In this document: positions 46,317 to 56,100 of the stretch, in pieces
Position numbering within the stretch: the first letter of the stretch is position 1
How the letters are laid out: each line of letters begins with the position of its first letter
Notes under the pieces: generated by a model
What the model was told of the DNA's origin: nothing
Seen by the model: only the letters and a program-made list of their open reading frames with translations
Database searches by the model: none
Made by a program: the position numbers and the translations under genes
Assembly: GCA_015060455.1 (NCBI GenBank)
Contig: SUYM01000010.1
Span: forward strand, 1 to 64,000
DNA length: 64,000 nucleotides
Direction: 5' to 3'
Source of the DNA: Bacteroidales bacterium
GTDB lineage: Bacteria > Bacteroidota > Bacteroidia > Bacteroidales > UBA932

Positions 46317-46345
46317 CAAAGTTAAAAGTATGGGACAATCGGCAA
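46317..46345 (-). promoter_or_regulatory. Promoter of the large polysaccharide operon
   Basis: On the minus strand TAACTTTG (46324 to 46317) matches TAnnTTTG, with TTG (46345 to 46343) 18 bases upstream as a short -33 element. It lies 30 bases before the GH88 ATG. No other strong promoter is obvious until the terminator at 18.7 kb. Confidence 0.55.
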
Positions 46346-46349
46346 TGCC

Positions 46350-46359
46350 ACTAATTAGT
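46350..46359. promoter_or_regulatory. Perfect palindrome ACTAATTAGT between divergent promoters
   Basis: This 10-base perfect palindrome sits just upstream of the -33 element of the minus-strand promoter and about 36 bases upstream of the plus-strand promoter. It is a candidate operator for the adjacent AraC-type regulator. The evidence is position and symmetry only. Confidence 0.3.
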
Positions 46360-46394
46360 CAAAAGAAACCAATTTTTAAGATTTAGCAATAGAA

Positions 46395-46427
46395 TTTGAG
46401 CGATATGTCATTTTTTGTGTATTTTTG
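46395..46427 (+). promoter_or_regulatory. Promoter of the propeller/AraC regulator gene
   Basis: TTTG at 46395-46398 and TATTTTTG at 46420-46427 are separated by 21 bases and match the Bacteroidota -33/-7 consensus well. The regulator ATG follows at 46451. Confidence 0.7.
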
Positions 46428-46450
46428 TTTTGGACACATAATGACTGCAC

Positions 46451-49336
46451 ATGAAACTGGAAAAAGCCTTGCTCACCATATTGGCGACAACTCTGGTATT
46501 CTGCCTCGCCCATACACATGCACACGCACATAACATGCGTAAATATGATGTGTCATCCGGGCTCTCCACCAACTCCATCAAAGGTATAATACAGGACGAA
46601 CTGGGGCATATATGGTTTGCCAGCACCGACGGTCTGAACTGTTTCAACGGAAAGGAGTTCAAGTCATACGGCTGCTCTTACCGCAACTCTGACAAGGACG
46701 GAATTAATGCCTTGAATGTGCTGACCCTGCTGATGCACCGCGACGGCAGGAAACTCTGGGCCGCAACGCAAAGCTCCAGTCTTATGCTCTTCGACCCTGA
46801 CTCGGAAGCATTCAGGGAAATAGACCTACGCGAATACTGCGGACAACATCTGGCTCCAAACCTATGCTATGCCCTTGCCTACGACAGGCATGGCAGGCTA
46901 TGGACAGGAACAGATGCCGGTATATTCATATATGATGAAACGGGAGACAATGTCACCATATATTCCAAAGACAACAGCACCATCCCGACAGACAACATCC
47001 AGCAGGTTTTCTGCGACTCCAACGGCACAATGTGGATCGGATGCGACAAAGGACTCTTCAAATACAGCCAGTCCACGGGACGGTTCACAAGGATAAAGAC
47101 TGACAAGGCATCTTTTTCCCAGAAAGAAGACATCCATATCTCGACAATCAACGAAGCGTCCGGCGGCAACCTGTGGATAGGTACATGGAACGATGGACTT
47201 GCGATATTTGACCACAGCAGCAACACCCTCAAATCATTGAAACCATCAGCGGACAAGGGGATATCATCAAACATAAGAATACGGAGCATCCTGCAAGTGG
47301 CCAACGAAAGGCTCTGGATATGCTCGAACAAGGGTCTGTTCAAATACGACATAATATCCAACAGACTGTCCCAGATCACCCTGTCAACCATACACCCTAA
47401 CGACAACATATATTCGGGTCTGATAGACAGGGAAGGCGGCATCTGGATAGGGACTTTCTTTCAGGGTGTCTATTATCTTTCCCCTCGCGCCAAGCAGATA
47501 GAGTGTTACACCGCACAAAATGTGAGCAAGGGACTGAACGGGTCTGCAATCAGTTCCTTCTGCGAGGACCATGACGGAAAAATGTTCATAGCCTCCGAGA
47601 ACGGAGGACTTAGTGTGTTCAATCATGAGACAAAGGAATTTTCATGTCCCACGGTCAGCGTACGGGGAGACAACATACATGCTCTATGTATCAGCGGCAA
47701 GACTCTGTTCATGGGCACCTATTCGCAGGGGTTGAAAATAGCGGACCTGAGTAGCGGAAGGATAAGGGTCATGACAAAGACAAGCAATCCGGAACTTAAA
47801 AGCAACAATATATTCTCCCTTTACAAGAGCAGCGGATCCGACATCTTCATAGGGACCGATCAGGGTTGCTGCACATACGACCTGAGGACAGGAAAGATCA
47901 GCCCCATAGAACACCTGGACGGATCGTTCATCTATGATATCAAGGAAGACAGCCATGACAACATCTGGTTTGCCTGCTACTACACGGGAGTGTTCCGCTA
48001 CAACAGAACGACAGGCCAGTGGAAGCATTACACACACGATGGTTCAGATCCAAGTTCTCTCCCTAACGACAAGGCACTGTCCATATATGTAGATGACATG
48101 TCTGCTCTGTGGATATGCACGGAAGGCGGAGGCGTATGCAGATACTGTCCTGAAAGCGACGGATTTTCTCCGCTGAGGCTTACCACCGGGAACGGTCCGG
48201 TGAACCTGTCGATAGTATATGGGGTTCTCAATGACGCAGAAGGCCGTCTGTGGCTGACCAGCAACAACGGTATATGGGTATGTTCTCCGAATGGTGAAAT
48301 AATCAGACACCTTACCGGTGAGGACGGGCTGCAAAGCAACCAGTTCAATTTCGGAGCCTCATACAGATCTTCCAGCGGCAAACTATACCTTGGAGGGGTC
48401 AACGGTTTCAATGTCATCAGCCCGGAGAACATCAGGGACGCTGACGTGCCGCCGATAGTCACGGCAGGCATTTCATACAGATACGCAAACAAGGAGTTCA
48501 CATTCCCTTCCACATCCTCACACTCCGGGGAAATGACGCTCCAAAGAAAAATATCCTCATTCACAGTCAGGTTCGAATGCCTCAGTTTTGTAGCCCCTCA
48601 CAAAAATCAGTTCGCTTATAAGATTGACGATTCGGAAGAATGGACCTACACGGCAGAGTCCTCTGTAACCCTGCTGAACTTCCCATACGGGAAACATACA
48701 ATAAAGGTAAGAGCGATGAACTCCGACGGTGTCTGGAGCGACAACGAGGTCGCCCTGCACATAAACAATCTTGCACCTGTCCTCAGAAGCAGGACAGCCA
48801 TCATCATCTACATACTTCTTTTCATCGCTGCTCTTACAGCCGTCATCATCATCACGGAAAGGACACCGATACAGATTGTATTCAAACAGAGAAAAAGCGA
48901 GGAAAGCCGGGAGAACATTCTGAAAATCGAGAAAAACACACGCCGTCTGCTCAACATTGTCAATCAACTGGTCGATGACAAAGATGTCGGGAAGGAAATC
49001 ACTTCCAAAAATCAGGAGTGGTTCAATCATCTCACCAGAATCATTCAGGAAAACATACAGGAGGCGGAAATCTCCGTTGAAGACATAGCGGCGCAACTGA
49101 ACATGAGCCGTTCAAGTTTCCAGAGAAAACTGAAAGCACTTACAGGAATGTCACCGGTCGAGTTCATACGTATCACACGTCTGAAAAGAGCCGCGGAACT
49201 GCTTTCATCAGGGAATTACCGGATCAATGAGGTCTCCTACATGGTGGGATTCAACAAACCCTCATATTTCTCCGCCCTGTTCAAGAGACAGTTCGGCACA
49301 CTTCCCAAGGATTACATAAACAAAGATAAACCATAA
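46451..49336 (+). CDS. Propeller sensor - AraC regulator lacking kinase and receiver domains
   Basis: This 961-residue protein has a signal peptide (AHTHAHAH region) and some 14 two-component propeller repeats (for example LWAATQSS, LWTGTDAGIFIYD, MWIGCDKGLFKY, IWIGTFFQGVYYLS). A Y_Y_Y domain follows at about 690-775, then one membrane span (IIIYILLFIAALTAVIIIT, about 784-802). Next come a short cytoplasmic linker and a C-terminal AraC-type HTH (about 874-957: AQLNMSRSSFQRKLKALTGMSPVEFIR, VSYMVGFNKPSYFSALFKRQFG). The linker keeps KNTRRLLNIVNQLVD, the end of a HisKA dimerisation helix, then jumps to QEWFNHLTRIIQENI, the usual pre-HTH segment. HATPase and receiver domains, about 400 residues, are missing. 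It probably senses a glycan fragment and controls the flanking operons. Confidence 0.9.
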   Translation: MKLEKALLTILATTLVFCLAHTHAHAHNMRKYDVSSGLSTNSIKGIIQDELGHIWFASTDGLNCFNGKEFKSYGCSYRNSDKDGINALNVLTLLMHRDGRKLWAATQSSSLMLFDPDSEAFREIDLREYCGQHLAPNLCYALAYDRHGRLWTGTDAGIFIYDETGDNVTIYSKDNSTIPTDNIQQVFCDSNGTMWIGCDKGLFKYSQSTGRFTRIKTDKASFSQKEDIHISTINEASGGNLWIGTWNDGLAIFDHSSNTLKSLKPSADKGISSNIRIRSILQVANERLWICSNKGLFKYDIISNRLSQITLSTIHPNDNIYSGLIDREGGIWIGTFFQGVYYLSPRAKQIECYTAQNVSKGLNGSAISSFCEDHDGKMFIASENGGLSVFNHETKEFSCPTVSVRGDNIHALCISGKTLFMGTYSQGLKIADLSSGRIRVMTKTSNPELKSNNIFSLYKSSGSDIFIGTDQGCCTYDLRTGKISPIEHLDGSFIYDIKEDSHDNIWFACYYTGVFRYNRTTGQWKHYTHDGSDPSSLPNDKALSIYVDDMSALWICTEGGGVCRYCPESDGFSPLRLTTGNGPVNLSIVYGVLNDAEGRLWLTSNNGIWVCSPNGEIIRHLTGEDGLQSNQFNFGASYRSSSGKLYLGGVNGFNVISPENIRDADVPPIVTAGISYRYANKEFTFPSTSSHSGEMTLQRKISSFTVRFECLSFVAPHKNQFAYKIDDSEEWTYTAESSVTLLNFPYGKHTIKVRAMNSDGVWSDNEVALHINNLAPVLRSRTAIIIYILLFIAALTAVIIITERTPIQIVFKQRKSEESRENILKIEKNTRRLLNIVNQLVDDKDVGKEITSKNQEWFNHLTRIIQENIQEAEISVEDIAAQLNMSRSSFQRKLKALTGMSPVEFIRITRLKRAAELLSSGNYRINEVSYMVGFNKPSYFSALFKRQFGTLPKDYINKDKP

Positions 49337-49340
49337 CATC

Positions 49341-51347
49341 ATGAAACACATCATTTTAACACTCTGTCTATTTATGACGGGTCTATTGTGCCAGGCGCAG
49401 CAGACAACAACCCCCGAGTTACGTGCAGAGGTTTTCGACCTCATTGACCTTGACACGCCTGAAATGGCACAGGTAAAAGCCTGTCACGAAAGAGGCGACG
49501 ACAAGGGAGCCGCTGCCGCCCTGCTCAAATTCTACAAGGCCCGCACCGGCATCGTCACTCCTGACATCACTGACGTCTCGAAGGTAAAGATCAGCCCCCA
49601 GCATCAGAAATGGGCTGATGATGCTATGGAACACAGGTTCTTCGTCATGGACTCACACGAGCCGTACCATTATGGAGATGACATCAACTGGAGATACTGG
49701 CCGGTGCAGGACAATGAACTCAGATGGCAACTCCACCGCCAGAAATGGTTCATCCCTATGGGAAAGGCCTACCGCATCAGCGGCGATGAGAAATATGCAG
49801 TCGAGTGGACAAAGCAGTATATAGACTGGATCCGCAAGAACCCTCTCGTGGTCATCAGCAAGGAGGAATATGAGATAGTAGATAACAGCACATTGAAGGA
49901 AGATGCAGAAAACGCACGTTGGGCTTGGAGACCTCTTGAAGTCAGCACACGTCTTCAGGACCAGACCCAGCAGTTCCAACTCTTCATCAGTTCGCCAGCC
50001 TTCAACGCCGAATTTCTCACAGAGTTCCTTGTAAACTACCACAAGCATGCGGAACATGTGATGGGCAACTACTCCAACCATGGCAACCACCTGCTTTTCC
50101 AGGCGCAGAGAATGCTTTATGCCGGCACATTCTTCCCCGAGTTCAAAAGAGCCAAGGCTTGGAGAGAAAGCGGCATGCAGATCATGAACACCGAGATAGG
50201 CAAGCAGGTCTATCCTGACGGAGGCCACTACGAACTCTGCCCTCACTACCACCTCGCCACCATCAACATCTTCATCAAGGCCCTCAATGTTGCAGCCCTC
50301 AACGGCTTCCGCGACGAGTTCCCTCAGTCATATATCGACACTATCGAGAAGATGATCATGATGCACGCTGATATCAGTTATCCGAATTACACCCACCCAT
50401 ATTTCAGCGACGCGCGTATCCTCAAAAAGGACGAGATGCTGAGAAACTACCGCAACTGGTCCCGCCTCTTCCCTGAGAATCAGGCAATCAAGTATTGGGC
50501 GACTCAGGGTAAGGAAGGAAGTCTCCCGGACCATCTTTCAAAAGGCTACCTCAACACAGGATTCTTCACATTCAGAAACAGTTGGGACAACGACTGTCTC
50601 CAGATGGTCGTAAAGGCAGGCCCACCGGCATTCTGGCACAACCAGCCGGACAACGGCACCTTCGAGATATGGTACAACGGCAAGGTGCTCTTCCAGGACT
50701 CCGGAGCCTACGTCTATGGAGGTGGAGAGGAAATCATGCAGTGGAGAAACTGGTTCAGGAGGACCGCTTCGCACAACACTCTGACCTTCTCTGACAGGGA
50801 CATCCAGACAATGGACTCGAAGACGCTGCTCTGGCAGCCGGAAGGCGATGTACAGATACTCGTAACCGAAAATCAGAGTTATACATACATGGCACACCGC
50901 AGAAGCATATTCTTTGTCGATGGCAAATATTTCGTGATTGTCGATGAGGGCAAAGGCAAGGCAGACGGCTGGGTGAATCTCCACTACCAGATGCCTCCAG
51001 GGAAGACAACAGGAAGTCGCGAGGATATGCACTTCCACACAGAAATGACAGACGGCTGCAACATGAAACTGCAAGTCTTCGGCCCGGAGGGTATGGGCAT
51101 GAAGATGGAAGAGGGCTGGGTATCGTCCGACATCATGGCAAAGCGCAAACGTATCAACGCCAATTTCCACGCCAAGAAGACAGCCAACGAGCCGATCCGC
51201 TTCATCACAGTCATTGTACCTAACGAGAAGGGCGGCAACGAGATTCCTATATCTGCCTCATTCATCGGCGGTTACAGCGAAGACAGCATGAAACTGGAAG
51301 TCAAGGTTGGAAAAGACAAGAAACGTATCCTGGAATACCAACTCTGA
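49341..51347 (+). CDS. Heparinase III-type polysaccharide lyase (PL12-like)
   Basis: This 668-residue secreted protein has signal peptide MKHIILTLCLFMTGLLCQAQ. The N-terminal toroid contains NELRWQLHRQKWF. Residues matching the heparinase III active site are Asn249 (HGNHLLFQAQ), Tyr303 (ELCPHYH), His433 (FWHNQPDNGTFEIW) and His478 (TASHNTLTF). The C-terminal beta-sandwich is complete. Heparinase III enzymes cleave low-sulfated heparan sulfate or heparosan to unsaturated products, which GH88 then hydrolyses. The gene starts 4 bases after the regulator stop and is co-transcribed with it. It is a close paralogue of the lyase at 61995-63953. Placement in PL12 is from remembered motifs, not a search. 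Confidence 0.92.
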   Translation: MKHIILTLCLFMTGLLCQAQQTTTPELRAEVFDLIDLDTPEMAQVKACHERGDDKGAAAALLKFYKARTGIVTPDITDVSKVKISPQHQKWADDAMEHRFFVMDSHEPYHYGDDINWRYWPVQDNELRWQLHRQKWFIPMGKAYRISGDEKYAVEWTKQYIDWIRKNPLVVISKEEYEIVDNSTLKEDAENARWAWRPLEVSTRLQDQTQQFQLFISSPAFNAEFLTEFLVNYHKHAEHVMGNYSNHGNHLLFQAQRMLYAGTFFPEFKRAKAWRESGMQIMNTEIGKQVYPDGGHYELCPHYHLATINIFIKALNVAALNGFRDEFPQSYIDTIEKMIMMHADISYPNYTHPYFSDARILKKDEMLRNYRNWSRLFPENQAIKYWATQGKEGSLPDHLSKGYLNTGFFTFRNSWDNDCLQMVVKAGPPAFWHNQPDNGTFEIWYNGKVLFQDSGAYVYGGGEEIMQWRNWFRRTASHNTLTFSDRDIQTMDSKTLLWQPEGDVQILVTENQSYTYMAHRRSIFFVDGKYFVIVDEGKGKADGWVNLHYQMPPGKTTGSREDMHFHTEMTDGCNMKLQVFGPEGMGMKMEEGWVSSDIMAKRKRINANFHAKKTANEPIRFITVIVPNEKGGNEIPISASFIGGYSEDSMKLEVKVGKDKKRILEYQL

Positions 51348-51365
51348 ATCTTATCAGGAATCTGA

Positions 51366-51403
51366 AAAGAGGCGTTGACCATACAACAGGTCAACGCCTC
51401 TTT
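51366..51403. terminator. Perfect bidirectional hairpin terminator
   Basis: The 15-base arms AAAGAGGCGTTGACC (51366-51380) and GGTCAACGCCTCTTT (51389-51403) are perfectly complementary around an 8-base loop. A or T runs lie on both outer sides. It lies between the converging lyase (plus) and susD (minus) genes and can serve both. Confidence 0.9.
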
Positions 51404-51421
51404 ATCAATAATGGGACTGTC

Positions 51422-53107
51422 CTACCAGTTAGGATTCTGGTGACATTTTGTCATCAGGTCAAGGTCAAGTTGAGGGATCGGAAGGATTTCATGCTTGCCC
51501 TTGACAGTGTAGTCAGCGATAATATACACCGAAGGTGCTTCCTCATGCCAGGTGGCGAGGTCCTGTGATGTCTGCATGATGGAATCATAGTAGATGCCCC
51601 ATCTTACGAGATCCTGACGGCGATGACCCTCGAAGCAGAGTTCGTATGAACGCTCATCGCGGACAGCCTGCTGGAAGGCCTCGTATGAAAGACCTGTGGC
51701 AAGATCGCAATTCTTGTCCGCCACATTGACCGGCTTGCCGAATCCGCGGCGACGGACCATATTCACTGCCGCATAGGCCTCTGCAGTCGGAGCCTTATGC
51801 CACTCGTTCAATGCCTCGGCATACAGAAGGAGTACGTCGGCGTAACGGAGAAAATACCAGTTCACAGTCGAGAAATTGGCATCTGCAAAGTGCTCCTTGA
51901 CATACTTGTTCAGGTCCCACTTGGCAGGGGTCAATGTATTATTGTATGTCTTTCTTATCGAGGCATCAGTCATCGCATCCCTGAAAGTCAATAAAGGCTT
52001 GTCTTTAATAAGACCGACTTTTACTGTCTTTTTACTATTCTCATCAAGTTTATATTGATAATCTGCAAACGATGTAGCCCATCTGAGGTCATTCTCATTA
52101 TCCTTCCAGTTTGCGACGAAGGTAGGAACCACCTTCCAGTTTGCCGCAATACGCACATACGGTCCGGTGCCGTCTGCGGCTGTCGTACCGTTCCACTTTC
52201 CGATGCGGCCCACAGGGTCCTTTCCGGAAGATACAGGCGCATAGAAAGACACCTCCATAAGACTCTCGGTAGGATCCCAGACACTGTTGCAGGTATTCTT
52301 CCAAAGTTGCTCAAAATCAGAGAGAAGTCCGTGCTTGCCGGAATCAATCAGGATCTTGGCAGTGGAAGCCGCCTTTTCCCATTTGGACTCATCTCTTACC
52401 GGATAACCCGCCCATGTGGCATAGACCTTGGCAAGAAGTCCGAGAGCCGCACCCTTGGAAATACGGAAGGAATTGTCCGAACGATAACTGTCTTCAGTTG
52501 CATAAGGAAGAATACTGATTGCATACTTAAGATCCTCTTCAATGAACTCATACACTTCCTGAGGAGTCGACTGTTCGAATGTTGACGGATGCTTTGATGA
52601 ATCATCAGGTGTCTTCATCAGCACTATATTGCCCCACCAGCGCACAAGTTCGAAATAGAACTGCGCACGAAGAGCCCTGGCCTCAGCCATATATATGGCA
52701 GCCAGATTCTTCTCCTGTACAGAAGAAAATTTATCAACCGCCACTGAAAGACCCTCTATGAAGTCATTTGCATCATAGATGGCATTATACAAGGCAGCCC
52801 AGGTTTCGCACACATAGGATTCCGACGGCGAGAAGGAGTTGCTCGGCATGGCTCTCCATGAATTGACGGTGCTTCCCTCAACCTTGGCGATATCGGTTCC
52901 TAACGGCAGATAGAGGGACAGGTGGAAGCCATACATCTGATCCTTGGTCAGATTCTCATATACACCAAGAAGCACAGACTCAGCCTCCGCGGCAGTGTTC
53001 ATATACTTTGATTTCTCAATCTCCATGTAATTGGTCTCATCAAGAGAACAGGAAGCAAAGGCGAACACAGACGACATTACTGCAATAATATATTTCAAAT
53101 TTTTCAT
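51422..53107 (-). CDS. SusD/RagB-family outer-membrane lipoprotein
   Basis: This 561-residue lipoprotein has lipobox AFASC (Cys20). SusD signatures include AEARALRAQFYFELVRWWGNIVL, ISKGAALGLLAKVYATWAGYP, RYADVLLLYAEALNEWHKAP, MVRRRGFG and DERSYELCFEGHRRQDLVRWG, with the common QNPNW ending. It pairs with the SusC gene 6 bases upstream. Blocks shared with the SusD at 37955-39667 are extensive, which suggests a duplicated system that has since diverged in the ligand-facing segments. It is the last gene before the hairpin at 51366-51403. Confidence 0.95.
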   Translation of the reverse strand: MKNLKYIIAVMSSVFAFASCSLDETNYMEIEKSKYMNTAAEAESVLLGVYENLTKDQMYGFHLSLYLPLGTDIAKVEGSTVNSWRAMPSNSFSPSESYVCETWAALYNAIYDANDFIEGLSVAVDKFSSVQEKNLAAIYMAEARALRAQFYFELVRWWGNIVLMKTPDDSSKHPSTFEQSTPQEVYEFIEEDLKYAISILPYATEDSYRSDNSFRISKGAALGLLAKVYATWAGYPVRDESKWEKAASTAKILIDSGKHGLLSDFEQLWKNTCNSVWDPTESLMEVSFYAPVSSGKDPVGRIGKWNGTTAADGTGPYVRIAANWKVVPTFVANWKDNENDLRWATSFADYQYKLDENSKKTVKVGLIKDKPLLTFRDAMTDASIRKTYNNTLTPAKWDLNKYVKEHFADANFSTVNWYFLRYADVLLLYAEALNEWHKAPTAEAYAAVNMVRRRGFGKPVNVADKNCDLATGLSYEAFQQAVRDERSYELCFEGHRRQDLVRWGIYYDSIMQTSQDLATWHEEAPSVYIIADYTVKGKHEILPIPQLDLDLMTKCHQNPNW

Positions 53108-53113
53108 ATCATC

Positions 53114-56100
53114 TTAGAATTGAAGTTCAACACCGAATGTAAACACCCTGCTCTTCGGATACGCACCCCAGTCGAATCCAGGAGTAAGAGGACTTGAAAG
53201 CACACTCACCTCCGGATCATATCCGCTGTAATTTGTCAGACAGAAGAGATTCTGGGCTGTGGCATATACACGAAGTTTGCTTACATAGAAGCGGCGGGTG
53301 ATATTCTCCGGGAGTGTATAACCCAGGGTAATATTCTTTAATCTCAGGAAGGATCCGTCCTCAATGAACCTTGATGAAACATCGTATGAAATGTATCCGT
53401 TAGCAGAAGGCACCTTGGTCGAGGCGTTGCTCGGAGTCCATCTGTCAGCCACCTCATGCATCTGATTCACGCGTTCATTCTTGGTCTGGGTCAGATACAT
53501 CCTTGTAGCATTATAGACATCGTTTCCGACACTGAACTGGAACATGAAACTCAAATCGACACCATAGAACTGGAATGAGTTGGTCAGACCTCCATACAGA
53601 TCCGGATAACCGTTTCCGATCGATGTCCTGTCGTCCGGAGTGATCTTGCCGTCTCCATTGACATCGCGATATTTCACGACACCCGGTGCCGGAACCGTAC
53701 CGCGCGGACTCAGATCGGCCACACCTGGCTTGAGAACCAGATTGCCGCCCGGAGTCATATTGAAATCAGAAGACTGATATACTCCGTCATAAATATATCC
53801 GTACATATCACCAAGAGAACCGCCGACATACGCGATATAGTCATCCGAAGTAAAGTTTGAATTGAACTCCGAACGACGTGTGATATACGCAGTACCGTCC
53901 TGAAGCGCAACGAGGGTGTTCTTAATGTAGGAGAGGTTGAAGTCAGTGGTCCAGAAGAAATTCCTCTTGTTGAAATTCACAGAATGGAGGGTAAGTTCCA
54001 CTCCGGCATTTCTGATCTTTCCGACATTCTGCATCTGCTCCTCAAAGCCAGTGACGTATGCAAGATTCTGCTTAAGAAGGAGGTCCTTTGTATCCTTGAC
54101 AAAGCCGTCGATTGTCGCTGTCAGACGTGAATCAAAGAATCCGAGATCCAGACCGACGTTCGTGGTCATGGAACCCTCCCAACGAAGATTATAGTTCGCC
54201 AACTGCTTAGGAGTGAGGATTGTAGTCTGAGATGTTCCTACACCCAACTTGCTATCCGTATAGAGGTTCATTGAAAGATAGTTGGTGATCCTGTCGTTTC
54301 CGACCGTACCCCAACCCGCACGGAGTTTGAGAGTATTGAGCCATTGAACATCCTTCAGCCATGACTCGTTTGCCATATTCCATGACGCCGCAAACGATGG
54401 GAACACTCCCCACTTGTTCTTCTTCGAGAACACAGTAGAAGCATCGGCACGCACTGTCGCCGTCACCATATAACGGTCATCATAACTGTAAAAGCCTCGT
54501 GCAAAGAACGACAGACGCAGACTTTCAGCCTTTGTAGTCTCCACGAGGGAAGGAGTTGCACCGAGTCCGAGATTATTATTGCCAAGGTCGTCAAAAGGGA
54601 AATCTCTTGACTGTCCCTTAAGGGACTCAGAACCTATATAGGCAACCTCCTGACCGATCATTGCATCTACGCTATGCTTCTTCTTGAACGTTCTCTTATA
54701 ATTGAGAGTATTGCTGTTCTGCCATCTTGTGTTCTTGGAAGTCGTAGTCTCTCCATACGGACCGCCGGCACGATAAGCCTGACTTGTGGTCTCATGGTAG
54801 AAGATGTCACGACGCTGGAAATTGGAATTGTAAGTGGCGGCAGTCTTGAAAGTCAGACCTTTTGCCAACTGAGCCGAGAGAGATACGTTTCCGATCCACT
54901 GCTCTGATTTCCTTATATCATCAGTGCTTTCAGCCTGAACGATAGGGTTGATCTTGTTGGAGTCAAAGTTTGACTCTGCCTGCGCAGTAGGGTCATACAT
55001 CAGATTGCGAAGTTCCCACGCACTCACATTCAGACCTCCGACCGGACGATATGAAAGGAGATTGGCGAGTTGTCCGCCTCCAGTACCTATTCCTGTCCTC
55101 TTCTGTGAAGTATAGTTGAGAGAGCCCTGGAAGGTCAGCCACTTTGTGACCTTCTGCTGGATCTTCACCCTGGCAGTGTTTCTTGCAAAGCCACTGTTGG
55201 TAAAGATACCGTTCTCATCAAAATGAGAGAATGACACGGTATATTGCGAGTCCTTGATACCACCTCTGATGCTGACATCATGGTTCTGGCTCCATGTAGG
55301 GCGGAAAGCCTCATTCTGCCAGTCAATCCATTCCGACTGATCGAGATTGCGGTAATCCTCCAATGACTGATATTTGTACGGCACGCCGTCCGCATCATTT
55401 CCGGCCTTGTAATAAGTGCTTCCATATTTGGACGGATTGACCTCCATCTGCAAAGCGACAAAGTCGTATGGAGTCAGCAGTTCAAGCCTTCTTGACAGTT
55501 GGCGGTAACTTGCCGAACCGTTATAGGTCACCTGAGGGCGTCCTTCACGACCGGACTTGGTGGTTACAAGCACTACACCGTTGGCCGCGCGGGCTCCATA
55601 GATTGCAGAAGCGGAAGCGTCCTTGAGGAAATCGACAGACAACACATCCTGATTTGCAATGACACTGATGTCATCCACCTCAAAGCCATCCACAATATAC
55701 AGCGGAGAAGCATCTCCGTTGACAGTTCCGACTCCACGGATCTTGATGTCGAATCCCGAGCCCGGTGTACCGTCTGCGGCAGTGATGCTCACACCGGCCA
55801 CCTGACCTGCCAGAGCCTCCACCACAGAGCCTGTCTTGAAGTTTTCAAGGGTCTTAGAGTTGACTGAGCCCACAGAACCGGTCAGGTCGCTCTTCTTCAT
55901 GGTACCATAACCGATGACTACGACCTCGTCGAGAACGTTCTTGTCCGGCTGGAGAGAGACATCGATGGAGGTCTTGCCCTCGACCTTCACATCCTGATCT
56001 GCATAACTTATATAACTGAAAGTCAGTTCAGCATCCTTCGCGACCTTGATCTCATACATACCGTCCAGGTCAGTAACGACTCCGTTGGATGTACCTTTTT

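Noticed and set aside
46879..47442. 187-codon antisense frame inside the regulator
   Set aside because: It is a shadow of the propeller repeats, with low-complexity composition and no start context.
50538..51170. 210-codon antisense frame inside the heparinase III-type lyase
   Set aside because: Long antisense frames also occur in the paralogue at 62310-62852, a by-product of shared codon use rather than a gene.
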